Source: Candidatus Methylobacter titanis (GTDB taxonomy: Bacteria; Pseudomonadota; Gammaproteobacteria; Methylococcales; Methylomonadaceae). Taken from it: a stretch of DNA of 64,000 nucleotides. The position numbers and the translations under genes were made by a program. Below, piece by piece: positions 45,805 through 53,945 of the stretch. The stretch is from positions 18,133 through 82,132 of the forward strand of contig JAQSDX010000008.1 of NCBI GenBank assembly GCA_029946125.1, written 5' to 3'. The stretch's first letter is position 1; each line of letters begins with the position of its first letter. Under the pieces are notes generated by a model. That model was not told the origin of the DNA. It searched no databases and saw only the letters and a list, made by a program, of their open reading frames with translations.

Positions 45805-45874
45805 GCAGGTCTCTTCAATGAAAGGTGAGGACGATTAAAGCTAGAGCGGATTAAAAATCCGGCTTGTTGGCGTC

Positions 45875-46159
45875 TTAGGACAGGCCGTAAAATTCCAGTT
45901 TTTTGCGCAAGGTGCTGCGGCTCAAACCCAATGCTTTGGCCGCTTTGGTTTGGTTGAAGCCGGAGTGTTCCAGGGTCGCCTGCAATAAAGGTTTTTCGAC
46001 TTCGCCGATAACCATCGCATGCAGACCTACCGCATCATGACCGTTCAGGTGCAAAAAATACTGCTCCACGGTCTGTTTAACATGTGCAGATAAAGGAATG
46101 GCGGCGTTTTTTTTGCTGTCTATGTTGATGATTTCGGCACTTTTCTGGGATGCGTTCAT
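45875..46159 (-). CDS. fis: DNA-binding protein Fis
   Basis: Nucleoid-associated factor. The C-terminal HTH, GFNQTKAAKALGLSRSTLRK (about 68-87) then KLEFYGLS, is the Fis signature. Predicted 94 aa from ATG 46159, one base after the dusB stop; a GTG at 46171 would add four residues and overlap dusB. The dusB-fis arrangement is the classical gammaproteobacterial operon. The N-terminal residues are less conserved, as usual. Confidence 0.95.
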   Translation of the reverse strand: MNASQKSAEIINIDSKKNAAIPLSAHVKQTVEQYFLHLNGHDAVGLHAMVIGEVEKPLLQATLEHSGFNQTKAAKALGLSRSTLRKKLEFYGLS

Positions 46160-46160
46160 A

Positions 46161-47144
46161 TTAGGCAGCACTGTCGGTAGTTAAAAGATTAAATGCCGAA
46201 TGAATCAGCGCTATTTGTTCGGATGGACATTGTGCCTGGTTGATGTTGATTTTGGTATCCGGAGCTATGGACTCAAGATGCTTAAAATACCAAGCTATAT
46301 GTTTACGGGCTATTTTAACACCGCTTGCATTGCCGTAGAAGCTATATAGTTTGTCCAAATGACTCATGAGTGTGCTGTATATGTCAGTAACTGTTGGTTT
46401 TTCAAGGTGTTTGCCGTGGTTGATAAAGTGACTTATTTGACTAAATAGCCATGGATTTCCTTGGGCGGCGCGGCCTATCATAATGGCGTCGGCCCCGGTG
46501 GACTGGAGTACAAATTGAGCCTGTTCCGGGGTATCAATATCGCCGTTGGCGATAACCGGAATGCTGATGGCTTGTTTCACTTGTTTAACGGTGTCATGTT
46601 CGGCTTGACCATTAAATTTACAGGCTCGGGTTCGGCCATGAATAGTCAACGCGGCAATGCCGGAATTTTCGGCTATTTGGGCTATTTTGGCCGCATTACG
46701 GCTGTGTAAATCCCAACCGGTACGGATTTTTAAGGTGACCGGAATATCGACGGCATTAACGACAGCATCCAGTATGCGCTTTACCAGCGCTTCATCTCTC
46801 ATTAGCGCCGAGCCTGCGGCAACTGAACACACTTTTTTGGCCGGACAACCCATATTAATATCGATAATCTGAGCGCCCCGTTGAGCGTTGAGTCTTGCCG
46901 CATCAGCCATAAGCTGAGGGTCGGTACCCAGAATTTGTACCGAACGTATGCCGGTTTCACCGTCATGATCGGCTTTTAACAGCGTTCTTTTGTGCTGACG
47001 TAAAGCCGGATTGGAGGCCACCATTTCAGATACGGCCAAACCTGCACCGAATTGCGTGCACAATTCCCTGAACGGGCGGTCGCTGATACCGGCCATAGGC
47101 GCCAGAATCAGATTGTTTTTAAGTTGATAAGGACCAATGTACAT
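46161..47144 (-). CDS. dusB: tRNA-dihydrouridine synthase B
   Basis: FMN enzyme reducing uridines in the D-loop of tRNA, 327 aa. Motifs: LILAPMAGISDRPFRELCTQ (FMN barrel start), DINMGCPAKKVCSVAAGSAL with the active-site Cys (about 98), LTIHGRTRACKFNGQAEHD, VIANGDIDTPEQAQFVLQ and MIGRAAQGNPWLF. It is upstream of fis. Complete and typical. Confidence 0.96.
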   Translation of the reverse strand: MYIGPYQLKNNLILAPMAGISDRPFRELCTQFGAGLAVSEMVASNPALRQHKRTLLKADHDGETGIRSVQILGTDPQLMADAARLNAQRGAQIIDINMGCPAKKVCSVAAGSALMRDEALVKRILDAVVNAVDIPVTLKIRTGWDLHSRNAAKIAQIAENSGIAALTIHGRTRACKFNGQAEHDTVKQVKQAISIPVIANGDIDTPEQAQFVLQSTGADAIMIGRAAQGNPWLFSQISHFINHGKHLEKPTVTDIYSTLMSHLDKLYSFYGNASGVKIARKHIAWYFKHLESIAPDTKININQAQCPSEQIALIHSAFNLLTTDSAA

Positions 47145-47154
47145 CAGAGATAAA

Positions 47155-47302
47155 AGGTGAAAGACGAAAAAATCGTAGCAACTCAGTCAATGCAAATTTT
47201 CGCTTGTTCCCACGCAGAGCGTGGGAACCCGAACCTGTCCTGCTTAGTAGCGGTGAAAGGCAAAGGGCTAAGGGCTAAGGGAGATTTTTTCGTCCTTCAC
47301 CC
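47155..47302. repeat. MITE-like unit with 20-bp inverted ends
   Basis: AGGTGAAAGACGAAAAAATC (47155-47174) and GATTTTTTCGTCCTTCACCC (47283-47302) are inverted copies matching at 18 of 20 positions. Inside is a perfect hairpin GTTCCCACGC-AGA-GCGTGGGAAC (47206-47228) and a GGGCTAAGGGCTAAGGG tandem. It fills the whole space between dusB and the downstream membrane-protein gene. Confidence 0.6.
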
Positions 47303-47312
47303 TTCGTCTAAA

Positions 47313-47840
47313 TCACTTGTCTTCAGCATCATTCCAAATTGGATTTTCCCGGTCTTCCGCTTCCAATTTAGTAATATCTTCAGGATATAAATGCCAGAAC
47401 GACTTATCAATGCTGGCATTGTTATAGCTTTCTTTTTTCTCGTGGGTGAACGGACACCACCAGTTTTCCACGATCTTGACCATATAGGCATGCCATTCGA
47501 ATAAGGCAACGCTGTAAGGGCAGTACCAAGTGCAGTTCAGTATCCAGAACAGTTTTGACTGAGCCATACTGGCTGCGAAAGAACCTTCCATAGTGATCTG
47601 GTTTTTCAGGTTATAACGATGACTGCCGCGGTCAGGGATGAAATCAGCCCAAGTTTTAAGGTTGGTAGCGCCTTCCATGCGTAAGTGATAGTAGGTCAGA
47701 TAGGCGCTTGCAATCACAAAAGGGAAGGTCAGTAAAGGCAGGTAGATCAAGACCATGCCGATGCCTCTTTGCCAGATGGGAATTTTTTTATGGTTTTTGC
47801 CGATTTCAACGCGGCCGGAACAGGAATCGCAGGCTTTCAT
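47313..47840 (-). CDS. Hypothetical membrane protein with cysteine pairs
   Basis: Unrecognised 175-aa protein. The N-terminus starts MKACDSCSGRVEIG with a C-x2-C pair, then one strong membrane helix (GMVLIYLPLLTFPFVIASAY, about 28-47). The second half has further cysteines and many aromatics (FWILNCTWYCPYSVALFEWH, IVENWWCPFTHEKK, about 98-132), and an acidic tail. It lies 13 bp downstream of the metal-binding mini-protein gene on the same strand, which suggests a shared job, perhaps with a metal or redox centre. No known family is claimed. Confidence 0.6.
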   Translation of the reverse strand: MKACDSCSGRVEIGKNHKKIPIWQRGIGMVLIYLPLLTFPFVIASAYLTYYHLRMEGATNLKTWADFIPDRGSHRYNLKNQITMEGSFAASMAQSKLFWILNCTWYCPYSVALFEWHAYMVKIVENWWCPFTHEKKESYNNASIDKSFWHLYPEDITKLEAEDRENPIWNDAEDK

Positions 47841-47853
47841 TATTTTTATATCC

Positions 47854-48042
47854 TCATTTTTTCTTGGTTAGTAGGGGGGTTATCGTAGGTTTTGTCTTAT
47901 CCTCATTAAATAACTGATAAATGCTTAGGCAGCCGGCGCAGCAAAATTTTTGCAGACCATCACTTGTGGTCAGGGAAAAACCGGTAATTTCTACCGGTTG
48001 CCCGCAAAGTACGCAGGGTTTCTTATCGTTTGCATCGCCCAT
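47854..48042 (-). CDS. Mini-protein with P-type-ATPase-like metal-binding motif
   Basis: 62 aa. It starts with CVLCGQPVEITG (C-x2-C) and continues DGLQKFCCAGCLSIYQLFNED; FCCAGC-x3-Y is the pattern seen in the N-terminal metal-binding domain of CcoI/CopA-like ATPases. Here it stands alone, so it may be a metal chaperone or sensor. It starts 17 bp after rlmI and precedes the membrane-protein gene by 13 bp. Confidence 0.7.
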   Translation of the reverse strand: MGDANDKKPCVLCGQPVEITGFSLTTSDGLQKFCCAGCLSIYQLFNEDKTKPTITPLLTKKK

Positions 48043-48058
48043 ATAGAAGCCTCATATT

Positions 48059-49255
48059 TTACAAGCTTGATGAGACAGAACAAAAAAAAGTTTTCAGATA
48101 TTCGGTCTCGGGAGCGGCCGGGTCGATTGGATGGTCAGGCCCCTGGCCTCCCGCTGCAAAAAACACCAGATGACGATCTATGTGTCGTCCTGAGGAGCGC
48201 AAAATCTCATGCAGATTTTCACGGCTCAGGTGATAAGAGCAAGATGCCGAAATCAATACGCCGTTCTTGGCCAATACCTGTAAAGCCAGGTGATTCAAGC
48301 GGCGATAGGCTTCGTAGCCTTGTTTGAAATCTTTTTTGCGTTTAATTAAAGCAGGAGGATCCAGTACAATAATATCATAGAGCTGGTTTTCCAGACGAGC
48401 TTGCTTTAGAAATTCAAACACATCACTACGCACAAAATGCATTTTGTCCTGAACCTCGTTGAGTGCTGCATTTTCCTTGGCTAATGCCAGCGCATTTTCC
48501 GAAGTATCTACGCAAGTGACCTCGGAAGCTCCGGCTAACGCGGCAGGAATGCCCCATGCTCCGGTATAGGAAAATAAATCCAGCACCCGTTGGTCTTTTG
48601 CAATACCGGCTAATTGGGCGCGGCTGCTGCGGTGATCGTAAAACCAGCCGGTTTTTTGTCCGCCCAGTATGTCGATTTTAAATTGAGCGCCATTTTCTTC
48701 AATGATCAGCGTATCGGGGAGTTTGCCGTAAGCGAGTTCGGATTCCAGGCTTAAGCCTTCTTGTTGTCGCTGGCTGTTATCGTTTTTCAGGATAATGGCC
48801 TCGGGACTCAGCAATTCAATCAGCGCAGTAAACAACGATTCTTTACGCAGTTCGATACCGGCGGTGGTTATCTGTACCGATAATACCGAACCGAAACGGT
48901 CGATGACCAGACCGGGCAAGCCGTCACTTTCGCCGAATATCAGGCGATAGTAGGGTTTGTCGAACAGTCGTTCCCGTAGCGCCAGCGCGGTAGTCAAGCG
49001 TTCTTTGAAGAAGTTGGCGCCACATTTCAAGTTGGGTTTTCTGGACAAAAGCCTTGCGCATATCAGGGTTTGCGGGTTGATGTAGGCAGTGCCCATTACC
49101 TTGCCGTCGTCACTTTTTACCTGTACCAGATCGCCTGCGCTGAACTGTTCAAGCGGTGAGCGCTTGGTGTCGACTTCGTTGCTGAAAACCCATAGATGGC
49201 CTTTGCGCAGACGTTTGTCTTCGTTCTTTTTTAAATAAATTTCTGGATGTGCCAT
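48059..49255 (-). CDS. rlmI: 23S rRNA (cytosine) methyltransferase, RlmI type
   Basis: SAM-dependent rRNA methyltransferase of 398 aa. N-terminal PUA domain (IYLKKNEDKRLRKGHLWVFS, about 5-24), then the catalytic domain: GGQKTGWFYDHRSSRAQL, VLDLFSYTGAWGIPAALAGA (motif I, about 220), FDPPALIKRKKDF-like DPPALIKRKKDFKQGYEAYR and SCSYHLS. I start at ATG 49255 (MAHPEIYLKK); the frame open to 49405 is not conserved. Very close to RlmI (396 aa in E. coli). Confidence 0.93.
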   Translation of the reverse strand: MAHPEIYLKKNEDKRLRKGHLWVFSNEVDTKRSPLEQFSAGDLVQVKSDDGKVMGTAYINPQTLICARLLSRKPNLKCGANFFKERLTTALALRERLFDKPYYRLIFGESDGLPGLVIDRFGSVLSVQITTAGIELRKESLFTALIELLSPEAIILKNDNSQRQQEGLSLESELAYGKLPDTLIIEENGAQFKIDILGGQKTGWFYDHRSSRAQLAGIAKDQRVLDLFSYTGAWGIPAALAGASEVTCVDTSENALALAKENAALNEVQDKMHFVRSDVFEFLKQARLENQLYDIIVLDPPALIKRKKDFKQGYEAYRRLNHLALQVLAKNGVLISASCSYHLSRENLHEILRSSGRHIDRHLVFFAAGGQGPDHPIDPAAPETEYLKTFFCSVSSSL

Positions 49256-49406
49256 TGTCGTTAAATGAGTTAAAAAGTATAACCGCCGACTTTTCAGTAC
49301 GGCGATGTTCAGGCGGATATGCCTTAAATTGATGCTGATGCGATACTTGGAGAATTCCCGAGAGAGATTGATCCTATCAAGAATTTGATCAGCAGGAAAA
49401 AACAAT

Positions 49407-49476
49407 GTCCACGAAAATCACGAAAAAAAGCAGTCGAAAGAATCTTATTGCAATATATTTCGTGCTTTTCGTGGAC
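49407..49476. repeat. CACGAA-type inverted repeat (prmA-rlmI gap)
   Basis: GTCCACGAAAATCACGAAA (49407-49425) and TTTCGTGCTTTTCGTGGAC (49458-49476) pair at 18 of 19 positions. Same family as 31708-31748 and 50425-50477. The rest of the 255-bp gap shows only rlmI's probable promoter region. Confidence 0.75.
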
Positions 49477-49510
49477 GATTCTTTTGGTAGGGTCCTTATC
49501 GGAAATTAGC

Positions 49511-50389
49511 TTAGCGCTTGATGCCTTCAAGCCTGATCCAGTCTTCCTGTTGTACCGGTGCGTCGAACGTTATGTATGGCCGATAAGCATCCATGACCGA
49601 TTCGGCTTGTTCATGCAAGATGCCGGATAAAATCAAATGGCTGCCCGGAGTCACCAGTTTGGAAATCTGTTCAACCATGTCGATCAGGGGCTTTGCCAAT
49701 ATATTCGCCAGCACTATGTCAGCCTGAAATGGCGTAAATTGTTCGGGCAGGTAACAGCTGATTTTATCTTGTACTTTGTTTTTTAGTGCGTTGCTTTGTG
49801 TTGCGGTTATTGCCTGGGGATCAATATCCACCGCATGAGCTTGTTTTGCATCTAATAAGATTGCTGCAACAGCCAGTATGCCTGAGCCGCAACCGTAATC
49901 GATGACGGTTTTACCGGTCAAGTCGTGGCTGGCCAGCCATTCCAGGCATAAAGCGGTGGTCGGATGGGTGCCGGTGCCAAAAGCCAGCCCCGGATCGAGG
50001 GTCAGGCAAACTGTCCCGGGCTCATATTGCTCCTGATCGGTCGGGCAAACCCAGAGTTTATCGGCAAATTTCATCGGCTTATAAAATTCCATCCAGGCGC
50101 GTTCCCATTCCTGATCCTCTACAACTTCATGGCGCCAGGAGTGTAACTGTTCAGCCTTAAACCGGGCGTAAACCAGAGTTTTGATCAGCTCCGGTTCGGC
50201 GTCCAGTTCATACAACGCAATGACTTCGGTATTGCTCCATATTTTGGTTTCGCCGATAGCCGGTTCGTAAACCGGCTCGTCTTCGGCGTCCATGTAAGTG
50301 ACGGACACGGCGCCAAGATTGTCGAAAAAATCGGCAAGCCGGGGGGCAAGGTCTTCATCGGTGATAACGGAAATTTGGTGCCAGGGCAT
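49511..50389 (-). CDS. prmA: Ribosomal protein L11 methyltransferase
   Basis: Trimethylates L11. The 292 aa has the N-terminal recognition domain (MPWHQISVITDEDLAPRLAD) and a class I methyltransferase domain: LTLDPGLAFGTGTHPTTALC (about 140-160), VIDYGCGSGILAVAAILLDA (motif I), VLANILAKPLIDM and LILSGIL. Complete. Downstream of accC on the same strand. Confidence 0.96.
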   Translation of the reverse strand: MPWHQISVITDEDLAPRLADFFDNLGAVSVTYMDAEDEPVYEPAIGETKIWSNTEVIALYELDAEPELIKTLVYARFKAEQLHSWRHEVVEDQEWERAWMEFYKPMKFADKLWVCPTDQEQYEPGTVCLTLDPGLAFGTGTHPTTALCLEWLASHDLTGKTVIDYGCGSGILAVAAILLDAKQAHAVDIDPQAITATQSNALKNKVQDKISCYLPEQFTPFQADIVLANILAKPLIDMVEQISKLVTPGSHLILSGILHEQAESVMDAYRPYITFDAPVQQEDWIRLEGIKR

Positions 50390-50424
50390 GATGTGGATTC
50401 TTGTGGGTAGGGGCAGGGGATTTA

Positions 50425-50477
50425 TTCACCACGAAGACACGAAGAATAAACAGAAAACTTCGTGTCTTCGTGGTGAA
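50425..50477. repeat. CACGAA-type perfect inverted repeat (accC-prmA gap)
   Basis: TTCACCACGAAGACACGAAG (50425-50444) and its exact reverse complement (50458-50477) with a 13-nt loop. It may terminate accC transcription before prmA. Confidence 0.85.
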
Positions 50478-50488
50478 CTTTTCGGGTT

Positions 50489-51832
50489 TTAATAAATCCC
50501 CAGCTTTTTTTCCAGGTAATGGATATTTTGGCTGCCGACTGCAAAGGCGCTGTCATTCATGATGTCTTGCTGCAAAGGGATATTGGTTTTAATGCCGTCG
50601 ATGATGATTTCGCTTAACGCGGTGTTCATTCGGGCAATCGCACTCTTGCGGTCTTCGCCGTGGGCAATCAGTTTGCCGATCATCGAGTCGTAGTAAGGCG
50701 GGACTTTATAGCCGTTGTAAATATGGGTTTCGCAACGGATGCCGGGGCCTCCGGGCATATGGAACTGGTCAATAGTGCCCGGGCAGGGCATGAAGGTTCT
50801 GGGATCTTCAGCGTTCAACCGACATTCAATCGCATGGCCCTGAATTTTTACCTGATCCTGAGTAAGCGACAGTCGCTCGCCCGCAGCAATACGCAGTTGT
50901 TCTTTGACGATGTCAAAGCCGGTCACCATTTCGGTAACAGGATGCTCAACCTGTACGCGAGTGTTCATTTCAATGAAATAGAACTCGCCTCTTTCATACA
51001 AAAATTCAAAAGTGCCTGCACCCAAATAGCCGATATCGACACAGGCTTTGGCGCAACGCTCGCCGATGGCTTTACGTTGTGCTTCGGTGATGCCCGGCGC
51101 CGGGGCTTCTTCGACCACTTTCTGATGGCGACGTTGCATGGAGCAGTCGCGTTCGCCTAAATGTATCGCGTTGCCGTGCGCATCGGCCATGACCTGAAAC
51201 TCGATGTGCCGGGGATCTTCCAGGAACTTTTCCATGTACACAGTGGGGTTGCCGAAAGCAGTGCCCGCTTCGGCCTTGGTCATCGCGATCGCATTGATTA
51301 ACGCCGCTTCGGTATGTACCGTGCGCATGCCTCTGCCGCCGCCGCCGCCGGCGGCTTTGATGATAATCGGATAACCGATTTCCTGAGCCAGCTTCAGGTT
51401 TTTTTTGTTGTCATCCGACAAGGGGTCATTGTTGCCGGGTACGCAGGGAATTCCGGCGGCCAGCATGGCTTTCTTGGCGGAAATCTTGTCGCCCATCATG
51501 CGGATGGTTTCTGCATTCGGGCCGATAAAAACAAAGCCGCTTTGTTTGACTTTTTCAGAAAAATCGGCGTTTTCAGACAAAAAGCCGTAACCCGGATGAA
51601 TGGCTTCTGCATCGGTCACTTCAGCGGCGCTGATGATGGCTGGAATATTCAAATAGCTGTCAGCGGATGCGGCAGGGCCGATGCAGACCGATTCATCAGC
51701 CAGGCGCACATGCTTTAGATCACGATCCGCCTCGGAATGTACGGCAACAACCTTGACGCCTAACTCCCGGCAGGCGCGTAAAATACGCAGTGCGATTTCG
51801 CCTCGATTGGCGATAACGATTTTATCGAACAT
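50489..51832 (-). CDS. accC: Acetyl-CoA carboxylase, biotin carboxylase subunit
   Basis: Carboxylates the biotin on AccB. The 447 aa has [20 protein letters not shown], the ATP-grasp loop [15 protein letters not shown] (about 159-173), [20 protein letters not shown] and [20 protein letters not shown]. Normal length. Downstream of accB by 20 bp; aroQ-accB-accC is one operon. Confidence 0.98.
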   Translation of the reverse strand: MFDKIVIANRGEIALRILRACRELGVKVVAVHSEADRDLKHVRLADESVCIGPAASADSYLNIPAIISAAEVTDAEAIHPGYGFLSENADFSEKVKQSGFVFIGPNAETIRMMGDKISAKKAMLAAGIPCVPGNNDPLSDDNKKNLKLAQEIGYPIIIKAAGGGGGRGMRTVHTEAALINAIAMTKAEAGTAFGNPTVYMEKFLEDPRHIEFQVMADAHGNAIHLGERDCSMQRRHQKVVEEAPAPGITEAQRKAIGERCAKACVDIGYLGAGTFEFLYERGEFYFIEMNTRVQVEHPVTEMVTGFDIVKEQLRIAAGERLSLTQDQVKIQGHAIECRLNAEDPRTFMPCPGTIDQFHMPGGPGIRCETHIYNGYKVPPYYDSMIGKLIAHGEDRKSAIARMNTALSEIIIDGIKTNIPLQQDIMNDSAFAVGSQNIHYLEKKLGIY

Positions 51833-51852
51833 GAGTTTTTCCGTCCCTGGTG

Positions 51853-52290
51853 TTATTCAATGATGAATAATGGTTGGCCATATTCGACAGGCTCGGCGTT
51901 TTCAACCAAGACTTTAGTGATGGTGCCGGTTTTATCGGACTCGATCTGGTTAAGGATTTTCATGGCCTCAATGATGCACAAGGTGTCGCCGACCTGGACG
52001 GATTGACCGACTTCGGCAAAAACCTTGGTGCCCGGTGAAGCGGAGCGGTAAAAGGTGCCTACCATCGGCGATTTAACCACATGCCCGGTGATATTTTCTT
52101 CTGCTGAACCAGCGGCTAAAACGGCTATCTCAGGTGCGGCGGCAACGGGTGCCGGCGCATAGGCAACCGTTTGAGGTGGTGCAGAATAACGGCTGATACG
52201 AATGGATTCTTCGCCCTCTTTGATTTCCAGTTCGGCAATGCCGGATTCTTCGATAATCTCGATGAGTTTTTTTATTTTTCTAATATCCAT
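51853..52290 (-). CDS. accB: Biotin carboxyl carrier protein
   Basis: 145 aa. N-terminal helix [20 protein letters not shown], a Pro/Ala-rich linker (about 38-62) and the biotinyl domain with the biotinylated lysine in [16 protein letters not shown] (about 111). The residue after the lysine is Ile rather than the common Met. Start ATG follows aroQ by 3 bp. Confidence 0.97.
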   Translation of the reverse strand: MDIRKIKKLIEIIEESGIAELEIKEGEESIRISRYSAPPQTVAYAPAPVAAAPEIAVLAAGSAEENITGHVVKSPMVGTFYRSASPGTKVFAEVGQSVQVGDTLCIIEAMKILNQIESDKTGTITKVLVENAEPVEYGQPLFIIE

Positions 52291-52293
52291 AGT

Positions 52294-52740
52294 TTAGTGT
52301 CTCTCGGCTAATATCTGATGAGCGGCCAGTAAGGCCAATTCGTACCCTGTTGCACCTAATCCGCAGATGACGCCTTTGGCAATATCCGAGAAATAGGAAT
52401 GTTTTCTAAAAGGTTCACGCGCGTGAACGTTTGATAAATGAACTTCAATAAAGGGGATCTTGGTTGCCAGCAGCGCGTCGCGAATGGCGACGCTGGTATG
52501 GGTAAAGGCTGCCGGATTCATGATGATGAAATCAACGTGGGCATGATAGGCCGCGTGTATCAATTCTACAATGTCGTGTTCTGCGTTATTCTGATGGAAG
52601 TTAAGCTGATGCCCCAGTTCCACAGCCTTTTGTTCCAGATGTTGCCTAATGTCAGCCAGAGTTTGATTACCGTAAAGACCGGGTTCGCGAATGCCCAACA
52701 GGTTTAAATTCGGCCCATTTAGAACGGTAATAGTCGCCAT
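52294..52740 (-). CDS. aroQ: 3-dehydroquinate dehydratase, type II
   Basis: Third step of the shikimate pathway; 148 aa. Motifs: [21 protein letters not shown] (shortened here: NGPNLNLLG), [34 protein letters not shown] and [18 protein letters not shown], containing the catalytic Tyr/His residues. ATG 52740 is preferred over TTG 52743. First gene of the aroQ-accBC operon. Confidence 0.97.
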   Translation of the reverse strand: MATITVLNGPNLNLLGIREPGLYGNQTLADIRQHLEQKAVELGHQLNFHQNNAEHDIVELIHAAYHAHVDFIIMNPAAFTHTSVAIRDALLATKIPFIEVHLSNVHAREPFRKHSYFSDIAKGVICGLGATGYELALLAAHQILAERH

Positions 52741-52966
52741 CAATCTGCAAGTCGGTTAGGGTTAAAAAGCATAATTAGCCGCTAATTTTGCCCAATTTGT
52801 AAGGTTTTGTCCAGATATTCTATTTTTAGCAAAAGATAGCGACACAATTCAAGCTGTTTGGAGTCGTTACGCACAAATCTGCTGATTTTAAAAGTTATTT
52901 ATGCGAAAGTCCGGTTGGGTGGTCTACAAGTATTATTCATGCTAATGATTGCTTGTGATTTACGCG

Positions 52967-52995
52967 TTGACATGGTTTTTTTGCAAGCGTATAAA
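52967..52995 (+). promoter_or_regulatory. Strong sigma-70 promoter
   Basis: TTGACA (52967-52972), 17-bp spacer, TATAAA (52990-52995): a near-consensus sigma-70 promoter, ending 47 bp before the start of the small secreted protein gene. The rest of the 300-bp divergent gap (from 52741) shows no gene. Confidence 0.8.
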
Positions 52996-53041
52996 ACCGA
53001 CACCCGCAACATGTCGATGCGGATTAACCCAAGAGAAAAAC

Positions 53042-53389
53042 ATGAAAGTTCACAAGTTTGTCGGCACACTGGTAGTCACAGCATCGTTGTTCGTGGGGAT
53101 GATTTCTGGCAATAATGCGGTAGCAGCTGAATCAGAGTATTCGTTTAGTGTGCGTAACAATACCCGGGTCAAGATTACCAAGTTGTTGGTATCTGAGGAT
53201 GGGAAAGATTGGGGTTATTTCGATATTGGTTCAGGTATTGCAGCAGGTAGCAATATTACACTGACTTGGGATTCAAGTACCAACGACGAAGGTTGCGATC
53301 AGTATGTTAAAGCCGCCTATGCCGACGGTTCAGAATCCGAAGAGGCTAAGTTCAATTTTTGCGAAGCTGATTTAGAATTGGAGTTTTAA
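53042..53389 (+). CDS. Small secreted protein of unknown function
   Basis: 115 aa with a clear Sec signal peptide (MKVHKFVGTLVVTASLFVGM then ISGNNAVAA, cleaved near AVAA-ES). The mature part of about 86 residues is acidic and beta-rich (YSFSVRNNTRVKITKLLVSE, GSNITLTWDSSTNDEGCDQ) with two cysteines (GCDQ and NFCEAD) that could pair. A short domain of this kind resembles the Ig-like or lipocalin-like folds, but I recognise no family. A strong promoter precedes it, so expression may be high. The next gene is convergent. Confidence 0.75.
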   Translation: MKVHKFVGTLVVTASLFVGMISGNNAVAAESEYSFSVRNNTRVKITKLLVSEDGKDWGYFDIGSGIAAGSNITLTWDSSTNDEGCDQYVKAAYADGSESEEAKFNFCEADLELEF

Positions 53390-53429
53390 GGATATTGGCC
53401 ACGGATGGCTAATGCTTACGTCGTTGCTG

Positions 53430-53945
53430 TTAGTTCAGCAACGGCGTAATAACGTCCAGTATTTGCTCTTTGGAAAACTCGCCCGGGTGCCGGTAAATGA
53501 TTTGCCCTTGCCGGTTAACAATAAGGGTATAGGGAACCGCATCGACAGTATTGCCCAATTGATGAGCCAGGGCGATGCCACTGTCTCCACCCAATAAAAT
53601 CGGGTAATTGATTTTGGTGGTGGCGATGTACTCGGAGACTGGTTCCTTATCTTCTAAAGCAATGCCGATAAATTGCACACCTTTGTCGGCATATTGCTGC
53701 TGCAAGGCGATAAAGTCGGGAATTTCTTTTCGGCAAGGCGGACACCAGGTCGCCCAGAAGTTGATCACCAAGACCTTACCCTGCCATTCGGAAATAGTGT
53801 GCCGATGGCCGGACAGGTCGGGCAGGTTGAATTCGGGTAATGCGCTAGGGCTGATTTTTTCAGCGGGTGGAAAGACATGACGTGCTGTCATGCCAAAACC
53901 CAGCGCAATAAACGCAATAATGATAATCAGGGCTGTTTGCTTCAT
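53430..53945 (-). CDS. TlpA-like thioredoxin-family protein
   Basis: Membrane-anchored periplasmic thioredoxin of 171 aa. N-terminal anchor helix LIIIIAFIALGFGMTARHVF, then the redox site NFWATWCPPCRKEIPDFIAL (about 68-87). The cis-Pro region VDAVPYTLIVNRQGQ follows. Its start overlaps dsbD by 4 bp, so DsbD is its likely electron donor. Probably involved in cytochrome c or cysteine redox maintenance. Confidence 0.93.
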   Translation of the reverse strand: MKQTALIIIIAFIALGFGMTARHVFPPAEKISPSALPEFNLPDLSGHRHTISEWQGKVLVINFWATWCPPCRKEIPDFIALQQQYADKGVQFIGIALEDKEPVSEYIATTKINYPILLGGDSGIALAHQLGNTVDAVPYTLIVNRQGQIIYRHPGEFSKEQILDVITPLLN

